A stretch of 64,000 nucleotides of DNA from Roseivivax jejudonensis (GTDB taxonomy: Bacteria; Pseudomonadota; Alphaproteobacteria; Rhodobacterales; Rhodobacteraceae). Under the pieces are notes generated by a model. That model worked only from the letters and a program-made list of their open reading frames with translations. It was not told the origin of the DNA and made no database searches. The DNA is taken from contig NZ_FWFK01000006.1 of assembly GCF_900172265.1 (NCBI RefSeq), positions 217,818 to 281,817 of the forward strand, in the 5' to 3' direction. Below, one piece after another: positions 1-6,977 of the stretch. Positions within the stretch are counted from its first letter, which is position 1, and every line of letters starts with the position of its first letter. A program made the translations under genes and the position numbers.

Positions 1-701
1 ACACCGGCGAGGAGGTCCGCAGCCTCGATCTGCGCGGAACCATCGCGCGCGGGAACGACCGCGCCCAGCAGGGCTATCTCGATCTGCGCACGGTCACGCT
101 CGACAACACCAACGGCGAAATCCGGTACGGCCACGACCCGTTCCACCCGAACGATGCCGAACCGCTGACCGAGGACATGGCCGATGCCTTCCCGATGTTC
201 GAGGCGGGCGACGTGATGATCAGCCTGCGCGAGATAAACCTCGTGGCGGTTGTCGACCCCGAGACGGGCCGGATGAAGTGGTGGCAGCACGGACCTTGGC
301 TCAAGCAGCATGATCCCGATTTCCAGCCCGACGGAACCATCACCGTGTACGACAACAACCCCGGCACGAAGGTGTCGCGGATCATGCGCGTCGACCCGCA
401 GACGCGCGAGGTGAGCATCGACTTCACCGGCTCCGAGGAGGTGCCGTTCTACTCGTGGCGGCGCGGCAAGCACCAGGTCCTGGCGAACGGCAACCTGCTT
501 CTGACCGAGGCCGAACGCGGGCGTCTGCTCGAGGTCGATCCGACCGGCCAGCTCGTGTGGGAGCGTCACATGGTCTGGGACGCGGAGTCGAACGTGATCG
601 TCACCGAGGCGCGCAACATCCCGGAGGACTTCTTCGCGGACGGTGTCCCGAGCTGCGCGAGCGAGGTTGCGGATTCGTCTGACACGGCGCCGCGGCACTA
701 A
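1..701 (+). CDS. Arylsulfotransferase (ASST)-like protein, 3' part
   Basis: The reading frame is open from the left edge (first complete codon at position 3) to a TAA at 699-701, so the 5' end lies outside the window. The visible ~232 residues show repeated beta-propeller-like blades. One reads D-N-N-P-G near residue 120, and a later one contains GKHQVLANGNLLLTE followed by E-V-D-P-T-G. This is the pattern of arylsulfotransferase/ASST-family periplasmic beta-propeller proteins. Family members move sulfate between phenolic compounds or are of unknown function. The active-site histidines cannot be judged on a fragment. The gene is unrelated to the stress genes that follow and is separated from them by about 870 bp of non-coding DNA. 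Confidence 0.7.
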   Translation, partial: TGEEVRSLDLRGTIARGNDRAQQGYLDLRTVTLDNTNGEIRYGHDPFHPNDAEPLTEDMADAFPMFEAGDVMISLREINLVAVVDPETGRMKWWQHGPWLKQHDPDFQPDGTITVYDNNPGTKVSRIMRVDPQTREVSIDFTGSEEVPFYSWRRGKHQVLANGNLLLTEAERGRLLEVDPTGQLVWERHMVWDAESNVIVTEARNIPEDFFADGVPSCASEVADSSDTAPRH

Positions 702-1574
702 GCGAGACGCGCGCGTCGTTTGCGCTGAGGCCCCAGCGGGGACACCTGGAAAGGCGACTTCTCCGCCGCGAGGGCGATTGAAGACCTCGACATCGGACCG
801 ATGGCGCTTGCGATACGGATGCCCTCGGCGTGACGGGCGACAGGGGTTCGGGCCGGTCCTCCGTGCGGTCAAGGTGCGGGGCGCGTCCTGCGTCGAGACG
901 CGGGCTTGCAGGTCGAGATCCGCAGCGCCTCGTAGTCCGGTCCATTGGACTGAGTGTGCGCCAGGAATTCGGCGGGTGCCGGGAACAATGCCGGGGATCC
1001 GCTGTTACGGGGCCCATCGACACCTCCGAAATGGCCGCAGGCCGACCGGGAGGAGCGCCGAATGCCGACGCAACACGGGAGGGCAGAGATCGACCTTCGG
1101 CAGCAGATATCCGTCGCCACGCTGCCCGCTGCGGGAGCCACGCCAGCCACGGCATCGGTGTGCCGCGTTGCCTCGAAACGAGCGGCCCTTCCGAAGGGTC
1201 CACGTCGTTCGCTCCGGGCGATTTGTCCGTGTCCTCGCTCGGAGGGGACCTCCGGCCCGTGTCCGCATCCCGCCGGTGCACGCGGGCCGGAGACTCGTTT
1301 CGGAGTGGCATCCCGTCGGTTGCGGCCCGGCCGTCGTGCGTCACCGCGACCCGAATGCGACGCAGTATCGCCAGAGGGTCCGGGTGCGATCATGGCACGG
1401 ACGAGACACCCGGCACAGGGCGCATCATCGGCGGCCGTGTCGTTCGAAACTGGCAAATCAAGCGAATTGGGGCTTACAGTGGGATGCACGTATCCGGTCG
1501 CCGACCGGCGTCCGCGCGGGCCGCACCGGCCGCCGATGTACGCGTCATCCAGTCCCGCACCTTAGGAGTGGCAT
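702..1574. other. Long non-coding stretch ahead of the NepR-like/ecfG pair
   Basis: No convincing gene is visible. Several long open frames cross this stretch, but their third codon positions are not GC-biased as in the neighbouring genes, and their translations are R/A/P-rich. It holds an EcfG-type promoter at 982-1006. A good Shine-Dalgarno (GGGAGGAG, 1048-1055) precedes an ATG at 1062 whose frame runs to 1565, but codon usage argues against a real protein. If the 982 promoter drives the sigma operon, the leader is about 560 nt. Confidence 0.5.
982..1006 (+). promoter_or_regulatory. EcfG-type promoter upstream of the sigma-factor operon
   Basis: GGAAC at 982-986, a 16-bp spacer, and TGTT at 1003-1006, in the context CCGGGAACAA. 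It matches the alphaproteobacterial general-stress promoter (GGAAC, N16-17, C/TGTT). It points toward the NepR-like ORF and ecfG, so it suggests autoregulation. The unusual point is the ~570-bp distance to the first solid start codon. Confidence 0.6.
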
Positions 1575-1739
1575 TTGAAGACACCGAACCATTCGCCGAA
1601 CGTCCAAGGCGCGCCAAGAGCGGAGCCGTTGGACGCGGCCCTGTCCCGCCAACTCGAGCGCATCGAGACCGAGGACACGCCGGAGAACCTCCTCAAGCTG
1701 GCGCGGGAGCTTCAGATGCTTCTTCGCGACAAGACGTGA
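1575..1739 (+). CDS. Small NepR-like protein (putative anti-sigma factor)
   Basis: A 54-residue ORF with a TTG start and an excellent ribosome site (AGGAG at 1565-1569, 5-nt spacing). The C-terminal two thirds reads ALSRQLERIETEDTPENLL, then a leucine-heptad-like helix ending LLRDKT. It resembles NepR in size, in having a helix, a P-(D/E)-x-x-L turn and a second helix, and in sitting directly before an ecfG gene. In the family, NepR binds and silences EcfG until phosphorylated PhyR titrates it away. Here the loop between the helices is shorter than in textbook NepR, so the assignment is by pattern and position only. It lies 174 bp before ecfG and is probably co-transcribed with it. Confidence 0.55.
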   Translation: MKTPNHSPNVQGAPRAEPLDAALSRQLERIETEDTPENLLKLARELQMLLRDKT

Positions 1740-1913
1740 CGCCGGCAGCGCGCCAGATATTCAGCCGCGCGGCCGCTATGCACGCTTTGCCCTTGCAGCG
1801 CGCGTGGAGGCCCGGCGATTGCCTCGCGCGGGTACGGCGTGCGCGCCGACCGGATGGCGCGCCGCCGATCGCGTGCGGCGCGTCACGACGCAGCGCAACA
1901 GGAGGCGCAGGAC

Positions 1914-2426
1914 ATGCACAGGCATGACGAAGGCCAAATTCTCGATGTCGAACTGACCGTGGAGTGGCTTCCGGCGCTGCGGGCCTATGCGCGCACGCTG
2001 ACCCGGCACGATGCCGATGCCGACGACCTGGTGCAGGAGACACTGAAGAAGGCCATCGCCAACCGCGACAAGTTCAGGGCAGGCACGAACCTGCGCGCCT
2101 GGCTCTTCGCGATCATGCGCAACACGTTCTACAACAACATCAAGCGCGCGCGGCGCGAGGTCACGGGGTCCGCCGATTGCATCGCGGGCACGGTGTCCTC
2201 TCCGGCCACGCAGGAATGGACGATCCGCGGGCAGGAGATGCTGGCCGCCATCCACCGCCTGCCCACGCATTACCGCGAGATGCTGATCCTCGTGGTGATG
2301 CTGGGAGAGACCTACGAGCGCGCCGGCGAGATCTGCGGCTGCACGATGGGCACCGTGAAGAGCCGCGTGAACCGCGCCCGCGCGATGGTCGTCGCCGACC
2401 TCGAAGGGTCACCGGACAGGTCGTGA
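1914..2426 (+). CDS. ecfG: EcfG-type (ECF15) sigma factor, general stress response
   Basis: 170 residues. The ATG at 1914 is chosen because AGGAGG lies 8 nt upstream; the frame stays open further 5' but without a ribosome site. Region 2 spans about residues 15-75 (WLPALRAYARTL, DADDLVQETLKKAI, LRAWLFAIMRNTF). Region 4 is at the C-terminus (LPTHYREMLILVVMLGETYERAG, then the helix GCTMGTVKSRVNRAR). These are the hallmarks of the alphaproteobacterial EcfG group, which directs RNA polymerase to GGAAC-N16/17-C/TGTT promoters under general stress. Thirteen such promoters occur in this window. The normal partner gene phyR is not adjacent. The HWE-type kinase at 3684 and the receiver/sigma-2-like protein at 32154 may belong to the same pathway. 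Confidence 0.92.
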   Translation: MHRHDEGQILDVELTVEWLPALRAYARTLTRHDADADDLVQETLKKAIANRDKFRAGTNLRAWLFAIMRNTFYNNIKRARREVTGSADCIAGTVSSPATQEWTIRGQEMLAAIHRLPTHYREMLILVVMLGETYERAGEICGCTMGTVKSRVNRARAMVVADLEGSPDRS

Positions 2427-2458
2427 TCCCGTAGCCTGCCCGGACGCCCGCACCAACG

Positions 2459-3307
2459 TCAGATCATCGGCTCGCCGCCGGTCACGGCGATGGTCGCGCC
2501 CGCGGTATAGCTCGAGGCCGGATCGGCCAGCATCACGTAAGCGCTTGCCAATTCCGCAGGCTGCGCCGGGCGCCCCATCGGCTTGTTGGCGCCAAAGTTC
2601 TCGTGGTCGGGGATCGTGGCGGGGATGAGCGGCGTCCAGACCGGCCCCGGCGCCACGCAATTGACCCGGATACCGCGCGGGGCGAGCATCTGCGCCAGCC
2701 CGGCTGTGAAGTTCTGGATCGCCCCCTTGGAGGCCGCGTAGGCCAGGAGCCCGGGATTGGGACGGTCGGAGTTCACCGAGGCGCTGTTGATGATCGATCC
2801 GCCTTGCGTCATCCGCGGCACCGCCGCCTTGCACAGGAAGAACATGGAGTGGATGTTCGTGCGGAACGTCGTCTCCCACTCCGCATCCGAAATATCCTCG
2901 AGCGCATCGACATGGGCCTGGTGCGCCGCGTTGTTCACCAGGATGTCGAGCCGCCCGAACGCCTCGTGCGTGTCCTCCACGAGCCGGCGGCAATGCTCCG
3001 CATCCTGAACGTCGCCCGGTGCGAGAAAGCCGCGGCGTCCCGCCCCCTCGACCAGCGCAAGCGTCCGCTCGGCATCCTCCTTTTCCTCGAGATACGAGAT
3101 CATGATGTCGGCCCCTTCTCGCGCGAAGGCGAGCGCGACCGCGCGGCCGATCCCGCTGTCCGCGCCGGTGATCAGCGCGGACATGCCGTCGAGCTTGCCG
3201 GAGCCACGATAGCTCTGCTCGCCGTGATCGGGTTCCGGCGACATCGCGCCGGTCTCTCCGGGCAGGCTCTGGCCCTGGCTTTCGAACGGCGGTGTCTTGT
3301 CGGTCAT
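2459..3307 (-). CDS. SDR-family oxidoreductase, stress type
   Basis: 282 residues from the ATG at 3307, which has AGGAGG four nucleotides upstream at 3312-3317; a longer frame to 3349 lacks a ribosome site. A ~40-residue N-terminal extension (FESQGQSLPGETGAM, then LDGM) precedes the Rossmann fold. The fold has the NAD(P) motif TGADSGIGRA, NNAA, the catalytic serine in INSASVN, and Y-A-A-S-K. This is the YghA/YhdF-like 'extended N-terminus' SDR group, often called general stress protein 39, with unknown substrate. It lies convergent to ecfG and 38 bp downstream of an EcfG-type box (3345-3369), so it is probably a direct regulon member. Confidence 0.88.
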   Translation of the reverse strand: MTDKTPPFESQGQSLPGETGAMSPEPDHGEQSYRGSGKLDGMSALITGADSGIGRAVALAFAREGADIMISYLEEKEDAERTLALVEGAGRRGFLAPGDVQDAEHCRRLVEDTHEAFGRLDILVNNAAHQAHVDALEDISDAEWETTFRTNIHSMFFLCKAAVPRMTQGGSIINSASVNSDRPNPGLLAYAASKGAIQNFTAGLAQMLAPRGIRVNCVAPGPVWTPLIPATIPDHENFGANKPMGRPAQPAELASAYVMLADPASSYTAGATIAVTGGEPMI

Positions 3308-3344
3308 GCTGACCTCCTCTCGGCCTCGTTTCGACTGTTGCGCG

Positions 3345-3369
3345 AACAAGGCCGGGCCCGGGATGTTCC
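3345..3369 (-). promoter_or_regulatory. EcfG-type promoter for the SDR gene
   Basis: Read on the minus strand: GGAAC (3369-3365) in the context CCGGGAACAT, a 16-bp spacer, and TGTT (3348-3345). The -10 element ends 38 bp before the SDR start codon. Confidence 0.75.
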
Positions 3370-3547
3370 CGGCGCTCGGTTCGGCCCGGACGGTGTCGCG
3401 TGCGCGATCGAAACGAAGGTCCCCGCACCGATCCCGACGCGTGCGTCAACGGCCACACGACCGCGACCGAGGCCGGCATCGCGGCGCGCGTCCGAAACGG
3501 CCGGGCGTCCCGCCGCGACGACAGGGCTGGCGGTTTTCGGATGTCCG

Positions 3548-3572
3548 GGAACATTTCCCGGGTGCGACTGTT
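3548..3572 (+). promoter_or_regulatory. EcfG-type promoter for the hybrid kinase gene
   Basis: CCGGGAACAT with GGAAC at 3548-3552, a 16-bp spacer, and TGTT at 3569-3572. It lies 112 bp before the ATG of the CheB-CheR-HWE protein. It forms a divergent pair with the SDR promoter 180 bp away. Confidence 0.72.
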
Positions 3573-3683
3573 TACGCGCTCGCGTCAACCGGTCACACTG
3601 CCTATGCACTCGCGACTGGCCCGGAAGACCGAAGCGGCCGCCACGACGCCCGTGGCCCTCAACGCGGTGCGATTGGAACACGA

Positions 3684-6600
3684 ATGACCTCTCGAGACGA
3701 GCTGACCGTGGTCGGCATCGGCGCCTCCGCCGGTGGGATCGAGGCGCTCGAAACCTTTTTCCATCAACTCGGCAAGCCGCGCGGCATGGCCTTCGTGGTG
3801 ATCACCCACCTGAACCCCGACCACGAAAGCCACCTGCACGAAGTGCTTGGCCGGCAGGCCAGCATCGATGTCAAGGTGGCCGAGGCCGGGGACATGCTGG
3901 CCGAGGGCCGCGTCTACGTAATGCCCGAGGCGAGCCTATTGCGGCTGCGCGACGGACGGATCGAGCTGGAGCCGCTGTCGGTGTCCGGTCCGCGGCAGAA
4001 CCCGATCGACGTGTTCTTTTCCTCGCTGGCGCAGGATCGGGGCGACCGCGCGGTGGGGATCGTGCTGTCCGGCAGCAATGCCGACGGCACGCTCGGCACC
4101 AAGGCGATCAAGGAACGCGGCGGCATCACGATGGCGCAGGCGCCGGACACCGCGAACGGCCCCGGTCACCCGAACATGCCCAAAAGCGCCATCGCGACGG
4201 GGCTCGTCGACTTCGCGCTCACCGTCGAGAGCATGCCTGAGACACTGCGCCGGCTGGTCGACAGCCGGTCGACCTTCGACGAACTGGCCGAGGCCGGCGA
4301 CGAAACCGCGCTCGACTCCGAGCTCGAAACCGCGTTCGACCTTCTGCGCAGCCATTCCGGCCGGGATTTTTCAGGCTACAAGCGGCGCACCTTCCTGCGC
4401 CGCTTGTCGCGACGCGCGCAGGTCGTCGAGGCCCCGACGCTCGGCGAGTACGTGCAGCGGCTGCGCACTGATCCTTCGGAGGTGATGGAGCTCTACCGCG
4501 ACCTGCTGATCAACGTGACGCGCTTCTTTCGCGACGCGGAGGCCTTCGACGCGCTCGAGACCCAGGTCATTCCGGAGCTTTTCCGCGACCGCACGCAGGC
4601 GGACATGGTGCGCGTCTGGGTTCCGGGCTGCGCCACCGGAGAAGAGGTCTATTCGCTCGCCATCCTGCTCCGCGAACAAATGGATCGTAGCCCGGACGGT
4701 CCGACCGTGCAGATCTTCGCCACCGACATCGACGAGCCCGCGCTCGATGTCGCGCGGGCGGGCCGCTATCCCGAGGAGTTCGTTTCGCCCGTCAGCGAGG
4801 CGCGCCGCGCGCGCTTTTTCCGGCGCGAGGGGCGGCAGTTCGTCATCACCAAGGAGGTGCGCGACCTCTGCGTGTTCTCGCCGCACAGCGTCATCTCGGA
4901 CCCGCCTTTCGCGCGGATGGACCTTCTTTCATGCCGCAACCTCCTGATCTATTTCGGCCGAGAGTTGCAGGACCAGGTCATCCCCACCTTCCACTATGCG
5001 CTGAAACCTGGCGGCTATCTTTTCCTCGGCACATCCGAGAGCATCAGCCGTCAGCACGAGCTCTTCACGCCCGTCGACCGTCAGCAGCGTATCTTTCGCA
5101 GCCGAGAGAACACCTCCGCGCATCCCGGCGTGCCGTTCGCGTTCCAGGCCGACTCGTCGGGGCTCGGCAAGCTTGGCATCGGGCGGCCGAGGCCCAGCCC
5201 TGCGCGCTCCACCTACCAGATGCGCCAGCGCGTCGAGACGCAGGTGCTCGAGCGACACGCCCCGCCGCACGTGGTCGTCGATCGGCACGGCGAGATCGTC
5301 TACTATTCCGCCCGCATCGGGCGGTTTCTGGAGTTTCCCCGCGGCGCCCCCAGCCGTCATCTGCTGGACATGGCGCCGCGTCACCTGCGCCAGGAACTGA
5401 ACGCCGTGCTGCGCGAGTCGATGCAGAGCGGCCTGCTCGCCGCTCGGGACACGGTCCTGATCGCGGCCGACGGCGGCGGGGAGACGGACATCCGGCTGGT
5501 CGTGGAACCCATCCGCATGGATCGCGCCGAGGAGACCGTCTATCTGACGCTCTTCACGCTGCGTGAGCCCGACGGGCGCAAGGCGGACAAAGGCGACCCC
5601 GCCGACCGGGGCCAGGATGCCTACGAATCCGAACTGCGCGAGATGCGCGAGCGGATGAATTCGACCGTCGAGGAATACGAGACCGCGCTCGAAGAACTGA
5701 AGTCCTCGAACGAGGAACTCGTCTCCGCCAACGAGGAGGCACAATCGGCCAACGAGGAACTCGAAGCCTCCAAGGAAGAGATGCAGACCCTCAACGAGGA
5801 GCTGTCGACCACCAACAACGAACTCAGCAACAAGCTCGCGGAGCTCGACCGCGCGCATGACGACATGCGCAACCTCTACGAGGCGACGCAGATCGCGAGC
5901 GTGTTCCTTGATGTCAACCTGGTGATCCGCAATTTCACGCCCGCGGCGCGGACGTTCTTCCAGCTGCGCGCGAACGATGTGGGTCGGCCCCTGAGCGACC
6001 TGGCCAACACGCTCGATGTCCCGAACTTTCGCGACCAGCTCGACGAGGTGCTGCGCGACGGCGAAATGCGCGAAGACCGCTGCGTGCCCAAGGGCAGCAC
6101 AAACCACTACCTCGTACGGCTCGTGCCCTATCGCGACAAGGACAACGACATCGACGGCGTGGTGCTGACGCTGGTCGACATGACGAGCCTCGCGGAAGCC
6201 GAGGAGAACCAGCGCCTCCTGATCGACGAGCTGAACCACCGGGTGAAGAACATCCTGTCGATCGTCATCAGCGTGGTGAACGCGACGCTGCGCAACACCG
6301 ACGGCCCCGAGGCGTTCGGAGAGACGGTGATCCACCGCCTGCACGGCATGGCGCGCACCTACAAGCTTCTGTCACAGCAGGAGTGGCAGGAGATCTCGCT
6401 GCGCGACCTCGTCGAGCAGGAATGCTATGCGCACGATCCGGTGCGCTTCGATATCGAGGGGGACGATGTCATCCTGTCTGCGCGCAAGTCCCTGCCCGTG
6501 GGCCTCGTGGTCCACGAACTCGCGACCAACGCGGCGAAATACGGCGCGCTGGCGAACGACGCGGGTCGCGTGCACATCGGGTGGTCGCACGAGGCAGGCT

Positions 6601-6803
6601 GGCTCGAATTGAGCTGGCGCGAGGTCGACGGACCGCCTGTGACTGCGCCGGACGAGGACGGTTTCGGCTGGCAACTCATCGCCGGACAGGTCGAGCAGCA
6701 GTTGCAGGGAGAACTGTCGCGCACCTTCCTGCCCGACGGTCTTCATCTGACGATCCGGTTTCCGATGAAGACACCGGCTCCGGACGCACAGCCGGTCCAC
6801 TAG
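3684..6803 (+). CDS. CheB-CheR-PAS-HWE hybrid sensor histidine kinase
   Basis: 1039 residues from the ATG at 3684. Domains in order: a CheB methylesterase without a receiver (residues ~5-185; Ser15 in GIGASAGG, His42 in THL, Asp in GSNADGTLG); a CheR methyltransferase (~200-455; PGCATGEEVYS, LLSCRNLLIYF); a PAS-like segment (~490-600); a long glutamate-rich coiled coil (~645-730, with SSNEELVSANEE); a second PAS domain (~735-830); and a C-terminal HWE-type kinase (His852 in ELNHRVKN, then HELATNAAKYGAL and WRE). HWE and HisKA_2 kinases are the usual phosphodonors of the PhyR/EcfG response. The adjacent ecfG and the upstream EcfG-type box suggest it senses stress for that pathway and is itself induced by it. 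No chemotaxis genes are nearby, so the CheB and CheR parts are more likely sensory or regulatory. The ribosome site is weak (GGAA). Confidence 0.9.
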   Translation: MTSRDELTVVGIGASAGGIEALETFFHQLGKPRGMAFVVITHLNPDHESHLHEVLGRQASIDVKVAEAGDMLAEGRVYVMPEASLLRLRDGRIELEPLSVSGPRQNPIDVFFSSLAQDRGDRAVGIVLSGSNADGTLGTKAIKERGGITMAQAPDTANGPGHPNMPKSAIATGLVDFALTVESMPETLRRLVDSRSTFDELAEAGDETALDSELETAFDLLRSHSGRDFSGYKRRTFLRRLSRRAQVVEAPTLGEYVQRLRTDPSEVMELYRDLLINVTRFFRDAEAFDALETQVIPELFRDRTQADMVRVWVPGCATGEEVYSLAILLREQMDRSPDGPTVQIFATDIDEPALDVARAGRYPEEFVSPVSEARRARFFRREGRQFVITKEVRDLCVFSPHSVISDPPFARMDLLSCRNLLIYFGRELQDQVIPTFHYALKPGGYLFLGTSESISRQHELFTPVDRQQRIFRSRENTSAHPGVPFAFQADSSGLGKLGIGRPRPSPARSTYQMRQRVETQVLERHAPPHVVVDRHGEIVYYSARIGRFLEFPRGAPSRHLLDMAPRHLRQELNAVLRESMQSGLLAARDTVLIAADGGGETDIRLVVEPIRMDRAEETVYLTLFTLREPDGRKADKGDPADRGQDAYESELREMRERMNSTVEEYETALEELKSSNEELVSANEEAQSANEELEASKEEMQTLNEELSTTNNELSNKLAELDRAHDDMRNLYEATQIASVFLDVNLVIRNFTPAARTFFQLRANDVGRPLSDLANTLDVPNFRDQLDEVLRDGEMREDRCVPKGSTNHYLVRLVPYRDKDNDIDGVVLTLVDMTSLAEAEENQRLLIDELNHRVKNILSIVISVVNATLRNTDGPEAFGETVIHRLHGMARTYKLLSQQEWQEISLRDLVEQECYAHDPVRFDIEGDDVILSARKSLPVGLVVHELATNAAKYGALANDAGRVHIGWSHEAGWLELSWREVDGPPVTAPDEDGFGWQLIAGQVEQQLQGELSRTFLPDGLHLTIRFPMKTPAPDAQPVH

Positions 6804-6843
6804 CCGCGTAGGAAACGCGATCGTCGACGCGAAATCGTTCGGC

Positions 6844-6863
6844 CGGGCCAGTCACTTGGCCCG
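6844..6863. terminator. Hairpin between convergent kinase and ligD genes
   Basis: Perfect 7-bp stem, CGGGCCA (6844-6850) with TGGCCCG (6857-6863) and a 6-nt loop, in the 174-bp gap between two converging genes. There is no T-run, so termination is inferred from position. Confidence 0.35.
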
Positions 6864-6977
6864 TGTCGGCCCAAACATTGAAACCGGCAGAGGACGCACC
6901 CCTGGTGTCGAGATGGACGCTGTCGCCGTCCGTGGCCAAAGCCGGGGCCGGTGTCGCCCTGCCGGCCGCACCCGATT

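Noticed and set aside
830..1927. Long plus-strand open frames upstream of ecfG
   Set aside because: R/A/P/G-rich translations, no ribosome sites except one at 1062, and third codon positions not GC-biased as in confirmed genes.
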